Part shown: positions 1-6,547 of the stretch, one piece after another
Layout of the letters: each line of letters begins with the position of its first letter
Numbering within the stretch: the stretch's first letter is position 1
From: a virus
Reading direction: 5' to 3' (one strand)
IMG/VR virus record: IMGVR_UViG_3300030108_001246
Coordinates: 1-33,797 of that record
Length of the DNA: 33,797 bases
The notes under the pieces: generated by a model
The model's database searches: none
What the model was told of the DNA's origin: nothing
The model's input: only the letters and a program-made list of their open reading frames with translations
Position numbers and translations under genes: made by a program

Positions 1-136
1 TATTTTCTTCTCGTGCTTCCTTAACTTTTTGTTTTAGTTCAGCAAGTTCTTTTCCTGCGTCACGAACAATTTCGGACATCTTATCGTCATAGACTTTATT
101 GACGATATTGCCCATATTTAGAATGGGATCATTCAT
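1..136 (-). CDS. Unknown protein, N-terminal part only (runs off the left edge)
   Basis: Forty-five codons are visible, beginning MNDPILNMGNIVNK; the 3' end lies outside the window. The ATG overlaps the end of the upstream gene (ATGAATGA) and follows AAGGAAAAGAAG, a usable ribosome site. The visible part ends in a charged Lys/Glu-rich stretch (KELAELKQKVKEAREE) that looks helical or coiled-coil. I do not recognise a family. It is the last visible member of the leftward small-gene series and is translationally coupled to the zinc-ribbon gene before it. Confidence 0.7.
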   Translation of the reverse strand, partial: MNDPILNMGNIVNKVYDDKMSEIVRDAGKELAELKQKVKEAREEN

Positions 137-395
137 CTTCTTTTCCTTTCTTTTTAAATTTAACAGTTGAAAATTTTCCTTTACCCTTTGTGGCTAAAGT
201 TATCTCAGTCATTCTTGCTGGTACAACAATTTTAGCATTACACTCGTTACAACAAGAATTTCTTTCACCTTTTTCATTAGTGATAGGTTCAATAGGTTCA
301 GGATTATTGCCTTCGTACCAGTAAGCATCATTGCCATCATAGTCTTTCCCAAGATATGTTGGCTTAATTGATTCTTGGCAAATGCAACAAACCAT
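129..395 (-). CDS. Small zinc-ribbon-like protein, unknown function
   Basis: An 88-residue protein with two cysteine clusters, CCICQ near the N-terminus and CCNECN about 45 residues later, which suggests a zinc ribbon. Between them is an acidic/aromatic linker with GNDAYWYEGNNPEPIEP, a pattern I associate with small phage proteins of unknown role. The C-terminus is Lys-rich. I prefer the ATG at 395 because the protein then begins MVCCIC and starts just downstream of the previous gene's stop; an in-frame ATG at 428 would add eleven residues overlapping that gene. Neither start has a strong ribosome site. DNA, RNA or protein binding is possible, but no catalytic motif is visible. Confidence 0.7.
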   Translation of the reverse strand: MVCCICQESIKPTYLGKDYDGNDAYWYEGNNPEPIEPITNEKGERNSCCNECNAKIVVPARMTEITLATKGKGKFSTVKFKKKGKEDE

Positions 396-408
396 GATTT
401 TAGTTCTA

Positions 409-636
409 TCAATCACGCCACACTCCATTAGCTTCGTTGTAATTTTCTAAAAAGTCTCTCATTACTTCGGTTGATGAGGTATAGTATGAACCATTTTGGT
501 ATTCCACATTATCTGATATAAAATAGGCTAACCCATCGCCATCAATCTTTCCTTCATCGTATGCCTTAACAATAAACCAAGCGAGATCAATTCCTTCGAG
601 GTCGCCCCATGGTTTATTTTGCGTTTCTGCTGTCAT
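409..636 (-). CDS. Small acidic protein, unknown function
   Basis: 75 residues, acidic, beginning MTAETQNKPWGDLEGIDLAW. The start is set by an excellent ribosome site (GGGAGGT, five bases before the ATG); an in-frame upstream ATG at 684 lacks one. It overlaps the end of the preceding gene by 23 bases. The mostly helical sequence with Trp and Phe (DLAWFIVKAYDEGKID, EVMRDFLENYNEANGVW) suggests a small globular protein. No recognised family and no membrane segment. Confidence 0.7.
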   Translation of the reverse strand: MTAETQNKPWGDLEGIDLAWFIVKAYDEGKIDGDGLAYFISDNVEYQNGSYYTSSTEVMRDFLENYNEANGVWRD

Positions 637-841
637 TTCTACCTCCCATTTTTGCAGATTTTTCTCGTGCTGCACGTATAGCACTTAACTCAATAAGATC
701 AAGTGTACACTTGCCATTATGTATTACTTGTAGTCTACCAAAATCAGCAATAGCATCAGCAACTGTACAATACCAATATTCATTCTCCCCATCTGGAAAA
801 CAAATATGCCAATTATAATGATTAATAAACTTGTCCATCAT
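614..841 (-). CDS. Small protein, unknown function
   Basis: 75 residues. The start ATG overlaps the stop of the upstream gene (TAATG) and is preceded by AAGGAG, so translation is probably coupled. The N-terminal half is aromatic (HYNWHICFPDGENEYWYC) and the C-terminal tail is basic (AIRAAREKSAKMGGRNDSRN). No cysteine cluster or membrane segment. Family not recognised. Confidence 0.65.
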   Translation of the reverse strand: MMDKFINHYNWHICFPDGENEYWYCTVADAIADFGRLQVIHNGKCTLDLIELSAIRAAREKSAKMGGRNDSRNAK

Positions 842-1035
842 TATGCTCCTTTCGTATTTATACCGACAAGATCGGCTCGGTTACTTACAACGATGTAATT
901 AGACTTATGTAATGGTACAACAGTGTGTACTCTTTTCTTTGCCTCAGCCTCGCCACATGGTAAACAAGTACGATAACCAAGAATAAAACGAGCAGGTGGT
1001 ATCAACTGCTCGTTACAAACTTTACAATATTTCAT
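841..1035 (-). CDS. Small zinc-finger-like protein
   Basis: 64 residues with a clear CxxC...CxxC pair (KYCKVCNEQ and RTCLPCGEAEAKKR), spaced by about 18 residues including IPPARFILGYR. This is the layout of a zinc ribbon followed by a basic segment. AAGGTAG precedes the ATG. Proteins of this shape occur among early genes of marine phages and may bind nucleic acid or a host protein; that role is inference. It is the last gene before the palindrome at 1059-1077 and is coupled to the next gene through a TAATG overlap. Confidence 0.75.
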   Translation of the reverse strand: MKYCKVCNEQLIPPARFILGYRTCLPCGEAEAKKRVHTVVPLHKSNYIVVSNRADLVGINTKGA

Positions 1036-1058
1036 AATCTACCTTTCTACTTTTATTA

Positions 1059-1077
1059 TTTATACTTAAAGTATAAA
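1059..1077. promoter_or_regulatory. Perfect 9-bp inverted repeat with 1-nt centre, possible operator
   Basis: The plus strand reads TTTATACTT-A-AAGTATAAA, a 19-base dyad in the 49-bp gap between two leftward genes. Such tight AT-rich dyads are typical protein-binding sites. It lies 24-42 bases upstream of the ATG at 1035, where a promoter would be. It could instead be a chance AT-rich palindrome. Confidence 0.4.
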
Positions 1078-1084
1078 GGAGGAT

Positions 1085-1318
1085 TTAAAGAGAAAATATA
1101 GCATTATTATGTTTTTTATCGTGGCACTCGAAGCGTAATGCATTATTCATCTCTTCTATCTCTACTGAATAAAAGTTTTGGTTGCGAAGATATGAGGACA
1201 ATGATCTTATCCTAGCTTCAGCTTCTTCCCTTGTCTTATATGAACCAATATATGATGAACCAGACTGACCTTTTGTTTTCAGTCTGATTCGATAGTAACC
1301 TTTAGTTGTTAGAATCAT
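1085..1318 (-). CDS. Small protein with AP2-like/integrase-arm-like pattern, unknown function
   Basis: 77 residues beginning MILTTKGYYRIRLKTKGQ. The pattern GYYRIRLKTKGQSGSSYIGSYKTREEAEARI resembles a small three-stranded DNA-binding sheet followed by a helix (AP2-like, or the arm-binding domain of integrases). That likeness is by eye only and unproven. The start overlaps the previous stop (TAATG) and has AAGGGGA upstream. Small DNA-binding protein is the best guess. Confidence 0.6.
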   Translation of the reverse strand: MILTTKGYYRIRLKTKGQSGSSYIGSYKTREEAEARIRSLSSYLRNQNFYSVEIEEMNNALRFECHDKKHNNAIFSL

Positions 1319-1494
1319 TAACGTCCCCTTTCTTCAAAAAGCTTTTCAGCTAAATCACTAACAGCTTCATCGATAACACCATTAGCTTCTTTTATTCTAT
1401 ACTCTTCTAACTTGTTTTGAAAGTCACTTATAGTCATAGAATTAATCTCTGTTAAAATATCACCTATTGCGTGATCGTTTTGGTCACAACTCAT
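1318..1494 (-). CDS. Small acidic protein, unknown function
   Basis: 58 residues beginning MSCDQNDHAIGDILTEINSM. The start is chosen because its ATG overlaps the upstream stop (ATGA) and follows AAAGGAAG; a further in-frame start at 1521 would overlap the previous gene more. Mostly helical and acidic. No recognised family. Confidence 0.65.
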   Translation of the reverse strand: MSCDQNDHAIGDILTEINSMTISDFQNKLEEYRIKEANGVIDEAVSDLAEKLFEERGR

Positions 1495-1886
1495 TTTTTC
1501 TTCCTTTCTGCTTCTTGCCATATGGCTCCTGATAATACTCTTAGCGTAGCACCTCTACCGAACTTTGAATTAGCTTCAGACATTGCTTTTCTTAAACCAA
1601 GAGTAGATGCCATATCTTCTGCTATTCGTATTGCCATAACGCCTTCTAAGTCATTAATTATTTCTCCATCATCATCAGTTATAACTCCCTTACCTGTTAA
1701 GTCAGTATGATCGGTTTGATAGTTATAAATAAACTGATCTACATAATCTTTCGGTAGTCCTAAATCATAAAATGCTGATGGTCGAAATATGGTGTGAGCA
1801 TCAAAAAATACTCCAGCATATTCTTTAATATCCATTTTGTTCAAACAGCTTAGTAATTCTTTTTCTTTCATTTGTATCCTGTTCAT
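1491..1886 (-). CDS. Conserved-looking phage protein of unknown function
   Basis: 131 residues. The ATG at 1886 has AAAGGAA about eight bases upstream; it overlaps the end of the preceding gene by 62 bases, so a shorter start (ATG 1871 or 1835) cannot be excluded. The central region (YDLGLPKDYVDQFIYNY, then GVITDDDGEIINDLEG) is rich in Asp, and the C-terminal half looks helical with a basic end. No membrane segment or known catalytic motif. Function unknown. Confidence 0.65.
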   Translation of the reverse strand: MNRIQMKEKELLSCLNKMDIKEYAGVFFDAHTIFRPSAFYDLGLPKDYVDQFIYNYQTDHTDLTGKGVITDDDGEIINDLEGVMAIRIAEDMASTLGLRKAMSEANSKFGRGATLRVLSGAIWQEAERKKK

Positions 1887-2172
1887 CTGTATATTCCTTT
1901 CTTAAATTAAGTACTGAGGTTAACTCCCATTGGTTATGGGAATAATGATTTTCATCGTGGTACTCGTAGAGTATGTTACCATCGATAATAAACTGCCTAT
2001 CTGATAACTCACATATGCGTGCAGACTTAGTGTTCTCTATGCCAGCATGTGAAAGTAAATCTGATTTAGTTACTCTCCTCCAATCGTTCGATACAATAAA
2101 CTCTAAAAGATTAGATGGATTATATGGGTCAGGAAAATTATTTTTCAAGTTTTTCCTCCACTGGTTCGCCAT
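1825..2172 (-). CDS. Putative small helix-turn-helix-like protein, unknown function
   Basis: Up to 115 residues. The segment WRRVTKSDLLSHAGIENTKSARICEL followed by a beta-rich part (RQFIIDGNILYEYHDE) could be a winged-helix fold; this is a guess from pattern only. The start is uncertain: the ATG at 2172 has no ribosome site, whereas a TTG at 2148 sits six bases after GGAGG and would reduce the overlap with the upstream gene to about ten bases. I consider the TTG start at least as likely. The C-terminus is basic (NERKRITKLFEQNGY). Confidence 0.6.
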   Translation of the reverse strand: MANQWRKNLKNNFPDPYNPSNLLEFIVSNDWRRVTKSDLLSHAGIENTKSARICELSDRQFIIDGNILYEYHDENHYSHNQWELTSVLNLRKEYTDEQDTNERKRITKLFEQNGY

Positions 2173-2431
2173 TTAGAAATATCCCATTTTCGTCAGGGTG
2201 TTTAAAGTCACTGTTGCGTGCTTCTGATACAGGTGAATATTCAACATAGCCCTCACCTTGTCGCCATACAACATAAAGTCTATCATACTTAATCCACCAA
2301 GAATAAGCTTTTTCGATAGGTTCATTTAGTTCCCATCTTGAATAGACTGTATAAGCAACTTCAAGTTCATCTGATTTTTTTGGTATGGTGGTAAAACCAA
2401 ATTTGCTATTATATACTTTAGTTTCTGTCAT
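2138..2431 (-). CDS. Small protein rich in aromatic residues, unknown function
   Basis: 97 residues beginning MTETKVYNSKFGFTTIPKK. The ATG follows AAGGAAGAG. The middle is rich in Trp and Tyr (YSRWELNEPIEKAYSWWIKY, LYVVWRQGEGYVEY), typical of a small beta-rich fold. No known motif. It is the first gene downstream of the non-coding GC-rich island. Confidence 0.65.
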   Translation of the reverse strand: MTETKVYNSKFGFTTIPKKSDELEVAYTVYSRWELNEPIEKAYSWWIKYDRLYVVWRQGEGYVEYSPVSEARNSDFKHPDENGIFLNGEPVEEKLEK

Positions 2432-2456
2432 TACTCTTCCTTTCTAACTAAATTAT

Positions 2457-2640
2457 GGGGGAGTTTCGTTTAAAGTCTTGTAACTCCCACCCCGAAAAAC
2501 CTCGACTGGCAACTTTTAAAGTCCGCAAGTGGACTCGACGTTACAGCTATGTGCTCCTCCATTGTTAGGCTGTCTTTCAACATTGCACTTAAAGGAACAC
2601 ACAACCGTTTCATCTTTACAAGAATAATAGTTAACACGAA
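2457..2640 (-). other. GC-rich structured non-coding island, candidate small RNA (298-bp gap 2432-2729)
   Basis: No ORF with a convincing start fills 2432-2729. Within it, 48 of the 100 bases at 2481-2580 are G or C by my count, against 16 of 100 at 2641-2740, which is a sharp contrast. Visible structure: an inverted repeat GGGAGTT/AACTCCC (2459-2465 and 2482-2488) with a 16-base loop; a small hairpin GTCC/GGAC (2521-2534); and direct repeats TTTAAAGTC (2469-2477 and 2515-2523) and CTCGAC (2501-2506 and 2534-2539). The AT-rich flank at 2641-2729 carries two copies of GATAATAAT on the minus strand and could be a promoter for a leftward RNA. Alternatives are a replication origin or a decayed gene. 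Minus strand is assumed from the flanking genes. Confidence 0.35.
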
Positions 2641-2729
2641 TCTTGATATAGATATTGTGTTATTATTATCTCTTTTATAATATAGTAAATTTTTATACAA
2701 TAAAATAAGATTATTATCTTTTTTATGTA

Positions 2730-2927
2730 TTACTCGTCTATCTTAATGCAGTCACCTAATGCTACATTATGATAGGGTGGTAATTCTTTAGCACGATAAT
2801 AAATCAGTCTTATTTGACATTCTTTCCTCGTTTCAAACTTCCAATCAAACATATGAGTAAAACAGGCTTGTTTTGCTTCACCGTTTGCTATCCAAGCTGA
2901 ACATATCACAGCCACTGCTTTGAACAT
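2730..2927 (-). CDS. Small cysteine-containing protein with hydrophobic N-terminus
   Basis: 65 residues, MFKAVAVICSAWIANGEAKQ at the start and cysteines at 9, 22, 37 and 60. The first 15 residues are hydrophobic after a Lys and look like a short signal or membrane segment, so export to the periplasm is possible. AAAGGAGAG precedes the ATG. The layout (Cys 9 in the hydrophobic stretch, two or three further Cys, basic C-terminal half) resembles the 64-aa protein at 18719-18913, although direct identity is low. Function unknown. Confidence 0.7.
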   Translation of the reverse strand: MFKAVAVICSAWIANGEAKQACFTHMFDWKFETRKECQIRLIYYRAKELPPYHNVALGDCIKIDE

Positions 2928-2937
2928 ATACTCTCCT

Positions 2938-3534
2938 TTATAACCATCTTGTATCTTCTTTAAGAATCTTATTGATCCTATGCTTTAAATACCTCAAACT
3001 CCATACGTTATACTGTCTTTTTTTACGTGCATATTCATCATTAAATATCCAGCTATTCGGATTAGTGTCTTTATTTGTAGAATATGGTTTGATTGAAAAA
3101 CAAACTTCACATTTATAATATGGTGTAAAACAAGAATAAATATAATCTCCAATCGTTCGAGGAGGTAAGTCACACATTAAACATCGTGGTGCTTCAGCTA
3201 ATCCCTCGATATGAGCAAAACAATCTAAATGGAAACCATAATTCACTGCATGAGTTATAGCTTGGTTTTTTGTCATTGCTCTTTCTTGAAGACGAGATGA
3301 TCGAATATATGGTCTAGACTCTCTCTTATATTTCTTTTTATTCTTTTTAGGTTTAGCCCCATGATGCTTACCATCGTCAATTAAATGTTTTGCTCGATAT
3401 TTTAACGGTGGTAGGCTAACAGCACGCATTGAAGGAAGAGATTCTATTTTAATTTCTTCCTTTCTTAACCCATGTATTTCAGCTAACTCATTTAATATGT
3501 CGTCTACTTTATCATGCCGAGTCATCCGAATCAT
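2938..3534 (-). CDS. Basic protein with zinc-ribbon-like C-terminal half
   Basis: 198 residues. The N-terminal third is helical (VDDILNELAEIHGLRKEEI), followed by a strongly basic linker (KPKKNKKKYKRESRP near residue 65) and a part with CLMC (about 118-121) and CEVC (about 138-141) that can chelate zinc. The basic patch and zinc site together suggest nucleic-acid binding; HNH-like endonucleases share this look, but I do not see the His-Asn-His residues. AGGAG lies six bases before the ATG. It overlaps the upstream gene by 23 bases. Confidence 0.65.
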   Translation of the reverse strand: MIRMTRHDKVDDILNELAEIHGLRKEEIKIESLPSMRAVSLPPLKYRAKHLIDDGKHHGAKPKKNKKKYKRESRPYIRSSRLQERAMTKNQAITHAVNYGFHLDCFAHIEGLAEAPRCLMCDLPPRTIGDYIYSCFTPYYKCEVCFSIKPYSTNKDTNPNSWIFNDEYARKKRQYNVWSLRYLKHRINKILKEDTRWL

Positions 3535-3697
3535 CCCTTACTCCTGGTATGCATGCATCTAGCATTTCTTGAGCGTGTTCAGGAGAAGTTAATTTACATA
3601 ACTTTTCAAATGCTTCTTTTTCTTGAATAAATCCTTCTTCATACTCATTACAAATATCATCCATTTTATCTTGCCATAATGCTTTTACTTTACCCAT
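3512..3697 (-). CDS. Small helical protein, unknown function
   Basis: 61 residues, MGKVKALWQDKMDDICNEYE at the start and an acidic end (DDSDDSA). GGAGG is seven bases before the ATG. The start overlaps the end of the preceding gene by eight bases. It appears entirely helical. No recognised family. Confidence 0.65.
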   Translation of the reverse strand: MGKVKALWQDKMDDICNEYEEGFIQEKEAFEKLCKLTSPEHAQEMLDACIPGVRDDSDDSA

Positions 3698-3872
3698 GTA
3701 TTTCCTCCTTATAAGTTATAACATCAGCTTCAATTAAATCTTTTAAGTGTAGTTTTATTTCTTCACGACTTGTATCTGCATGATTAAATTTAAGAGTTAT
3801 GGTAACTGTTTTACCCCACCTTTTATCAGGGTCAAGCCATACACGACGTTCTAACATTTCTTCTTTAGACAT
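3690..3872 (-). CDS. Small protein, unknown function
   Basis: 60 residues beginning MSKEEMLERRVWLDPDKRWG, with alternating beta-like and helical segments (KTVTITLKFNHAD, then REEIKLHLKDLIEAD). AAAGGAGAG lies upstream of the ATG. Function unknown. Confidence 0.65.
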   Translation of the reverse strand: MSKEEMLERRVWLDPDKRWGKTVTITLKFNHADTSREEIKLHLKDLIEADVITYKEEIHG

Positions 3873-3901
3873 ATACTTTCTCTCCTTTCTAGTTTTAAAG
3901 T

Positions 3902-4120
3902 TTAGTGTTTTGTTTCTGGTTCCATTTCGATTACGCCTTCGGTAATTAAATACTCTCGATAAAAATCGATAGTCTCTTCTGGAGTACCAAGGAACTCAAC
4001 ACCCTGTCCAATTAGTGATGCAGCAATTAAGTCTGCTTCTTTAGCATTTACATTATTTAGTGCTTTCCATATAACTAATGCCATCGTTATAGGTATCTTT
4101 ATAGTAGTGTCTTCTGTCAT
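3902..4120 (-). CDS. Small protein downstream of DNA polymerase, unknown function
   Basis: 72 residues, beginning MTEDTTIKIPITMALVIWKA, with an acidic C-terminus. A short AAGGCG precedes the ATG by about ten bases. It is separated from the polymerase gene by 65 bases of AT-rich DNA in which I see no clear signal. Family not recognised. Confidence 0.6.
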   Translation of the reverse strand: MTEDTTIKIPITMALVIWKALNNVNAKEADLIAASLIGQGVEFLGTPEETIDFYREYLITEGVIEMEPETKH

Positions 4121-4185
4121 AATTTTACGCCTTTTATTTTATTTTAAACTAAGACTAAAAAGAATAAAATAAGAAAATACTGGCT

Positions 4186-6141
4186 TTATATTGCTTGCTT
4201 TGTATATTCTGATTCAGACCCTCTAGTCCACCCTCGTACAGATTCAGCGTGTTCTATCACTTTCTCTGCATCTTTTGCTTCGCCCCAATTTGGACCAAGT
4301 TCTACATCAACCTTTATTGGTACTTTTAACTCAACACAAGATTCCATTATATCTTTTATCTTTAGTGCTTGTTCAGGAGACTCGATTGAAAAGTCTAATT
4401 CATCGTGTACTTGAACATGAGGTATGATTCCTTCTTCGTATAAAAGTTGCATTGCTTTTTTAGTCATATCTGCTGCACTACCTTGTATTAATCTATTCAT
4501 AGCTTTATGTGTAAACGCCCTTTTAATAGCATTACCATATTCAGCGTAGGCAGTTTTATGATCCATAATTTTTCTTGTACCGAACTGCATTGGTTCCCAT
4601 TTATCGAAACGACAACGTCTGCCAAGTAATGTTCTTATGTTACCTTGATCTCCAGCACGTCGTACTGCTCTTTCGCTTAACGCTTTTACGAAAGGAACTC
4701 GTTCATGGTAACGACCAAATAATTCTTTACCCTCGTCTAATGTAAGCCCTAAACTATCAGATAGCTTTTGAACACCCATAGAATAAAATAAACCAAGATT
4801 AATATTCTTAGCTTGTTTTCTTGGTATACCTGCCATATCTGCAACGACTTGATGGAAGTCTGCATCGCCTGAACGAAATGCATCGCCTGCATCTTTGGCT
4901 CCTCGAAGTTCCATCATCTCAGCGTAATGAACCACGAGTCTTGGCTCTTGTTGAGAATAATCAAAGGCACCCCACTCACATTTACTTTCTGGGATGAAGA
5001 GGGATCTGATTGCTGTTCCTATCTCAGGATCTCTTGCTGGTACTTGTTGTAAGTTTGGATTACTATAGCTAAAACGACCTGTAACAGTTCCACCATCATC
5101 GGAACGTAAAGGATGAAGTTCTGCGTGTATACGACCTGATTGTTGATTACTCATAAGCATACCGTCAATAAAGGTAGTTCTTGCTTTATTCATCTTCCTT
5201 GCTTTTACAATAAGTTGAGGAAACTCATGTTCATGTTCCTCGAGCCATATCTGTTGAAAAGAAGGCGATCCTTTTTCTGTAAAGTTGTACGGTAAGTTAA
5301 GTTTCTTAAATGCTTTTTCTATAGATGCATTAGCCCATATTTCTACCTCTGAACCTACAAGCTGTTTTATTTTATGTAGGGCTTCCATTTCTTTTGCATG
5401 AAACTTCTTAGACATTTCTTCGGCTCGTTCTAAATCAATACGAACCCCTCTCATTCTCATTTCGATAAGCAAAGGAGTAATGGAAGCTTCTAGATTAAAT
5501 ATAGACCAAAGATCTTGTTTAGATAATTCTGTTTTAAAATGTTTCCATAAACGTAAAGTCAATGCAGCATCTTGCTCTGCATATGGACCAACATACATAG
5601 GTGGTAGCTCAGAAAGCCCTGATTTTGAATCTACATTCCATGCTTCTGCAGCATCGTTTAATAATTCTTCGTTCTTACTTTCTTGTAAGTAATGCCTACC
5701 TAAAGCGTTTAACGAATAACTAAAACGATTCTCATCAATAAGTGGTGCAGCAACCATCGTATCAATTATACGACCTTTAGTTTCAATACCCTCTGCTTTT
5801 AACCACCCTATATCATAAGAAGCATTATGACATATCTTATCTGAGTTAGTTGATAACATTTCTTTTAGCCAACTAAAGACTAACTTTTCATCTAAGTTAC
5901 CACCAGACCTATGTCGAACAGGAAAGTAACCTTGCCAACCCTCAGTAGCTAAAGCAATACCAACAATGTGACCATCCTTTCTCGCCCAACCTGAACCTTT
6001 TTCTTTTAAGTTCGGATCCCATGTTTCTAAGTCTATACATATTTCTTTAGCTTTTGATAAGTCAGGTAAAACTTCTGGTATCATCCAAGAACTGTCAGGT
6101 GTAAACAAAGGTTGCTGAAGAGGATTTTTATATTTTGGCAT
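4186..6141 (-). CDS. Family A DNA polymerase with 3'-5' exonuclease domain
   Basis: 651 residues; replicates the phage genome. The exonuclease domain is intact: Exo I DxE (D37, E39 in CIDLETWD), Exo II (HNASYD, N106, D110) and Exo III YxxxD (Y187, D191). The polymerase domain has motif A (FDYSQQEPRL, D394), motif B/O-helix (RKQAKNINLGLFYSMG, R441, K445, Y453) and motif C (QVHDELDF, H579-D580-E581). The O-helix residue equivalent to E. coli Phe762 is Leu (L449), one of the variants known in viral PolA. There is no 5'-3' exonuclease domain, as usual in phages. The ATG at 6141 follows AAGGGAAG; an upstream in-frame ATG at 6186 has no ribosome site. It sits directly downstream of the putative nucleotide-modification genes. 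Confidence 0.97.
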   Translation of the reverse strand: MPKYKNPLQQPLFTPDSSWMIPEVLPDLSKAKEICIDLETWDPNLKEKGSGWARKDGHIVGIALATEGWQGYFPVRHRSGGNLDEKLVFSWLKEMLSTNSDKICHNASYDIGWLKAEGIETKGRIIDTMVAAPLIDENRFSYSLNALGRHYLQESKNEELLNDAAEAWNVDSKSGLSELPPMYVGPYAEQDAALTLRLWKHFKTELSKQDLWSIFNLEASITPLLIEMRMRGVRIDLERAEEMSKKFHAKEMEALHKIKQLVGSEVEIWANASIEKAFKKLNLPYNFTEKGSPSFQQIWLEEHEHEFPQLIVKARKMNKARTTFIDGMLMSNQQSGRIHAELHPLRSDDGGTVTGRFSYSNPNLQQVPARDPEIGTAIRSLFIPESKCEWGAFDYSQQEPRLVVHYAEMMELRGAKDAGDAFRSGDADFHQVVADMAGIPRKQAKNINLGLFYSMGVQKLSDSLGLTLDEGKELFGRYHERVPFVKALSERAVRRAGDQGNIRTLLGRRCRFDKWEPMQFGTRKIMDHKTAYAEYGNAIKRAFTHKAMNRLIQGSAADMTKKAMQLLYEEGIIPHVQVHDELDFSIESPEQALKIKDIMESCVELKVPIKVDVELGPNWGEAKDAEKVIEHAESVRGWTRGSESEYTKQAI

Positions 6142-6175
6142 GTCTTTCTTCCCTTTCTCTAGGGAAGATTTTACC

Positions 6176-6547
6176 TTATTTACCATTCTTTTGTAAAGTC
6201 ATTTCGGCTTCAACTAAGAGTAGATAACGCCTTAAGTCTCGTATATCGTCTATAAGCCCCTCTTCTCTATTATCCTCTTTTAAAGCTAAGAAAACATCGT
6301 AAGTATAATCTTCTGCTTGCTTTTCTATACGATCCCACTTTCTAGCTAACATCATAAAAGCACCGATACCCCCTCGCTTTTTCCAACTATCACCATAGTC
6401 TTGTTCAGCTAAGTGTAATCCCTCAACATCTTCTATTGCAGCATTATGAACTTGGTTAATTATACGACTATAGTCTTCGCCATGAAGTTCACTCTCTTCT
6501 TGTAGCTTTTCATACTCTTCATCGTTTATTTTTTCCCTTTTTGTCAT
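6176..6547 (-). CDS. Nmad1/DUF1599-like protein (putative nucleotide-modification-associated)
   Basis: 123 residues. The core YGDSWKKRGG (51-60), ARKWDRIE (68-75) and DDIRDLRRYL (100-109) has the layout I associate with DUF1599, the nucleotide modification associated domain 1, a phage family often found beside thymidylate-synthase-like genes. The shape is also reminiscent of all-helical MazG-like nucleotide pyrophosphohydrolases, so hydrolysis of an unwanted dNTP is conceivable. Both assignments are by eye. It overlaps the end of the thymidylate synthase gene by 29 bases and abuts the polymerase gene, which fits a job in nucleotide supply. Confidence 0.6.
   Translation of the reverse strand: MTKREKINDEEYEKLQEESELHGEDYSRIINQVHNAAIEDVEGLHLAEQDYGDSWKKRGGIGAFMMLARKWDRIEKQAEDYTYDVFLALKEDNREEGLIDDIRDLRRYLLLVEAEMTLQKNGK

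Noticed and set aside
2457-2540. tRNA-like gene in the GC-rich island
   Set aside because: No cloverleaf with a proper T-loop (GTTCRANNC) and acceptor stem could be built on either strand.
2455-2568. Plus-strand 37-codon frame from an ATG at 2455
   Set aside because: No ribosome site, opposite to all neighbours, and open mainly because the DNA is GC-rich.
2470-2700. Leftward 76-codon open frame in the GC-rich gap
   Set aside because: It would need a TTG start without a ribosome site, has an implausible composition and ends inside the hairpin region; treated as non-coding.
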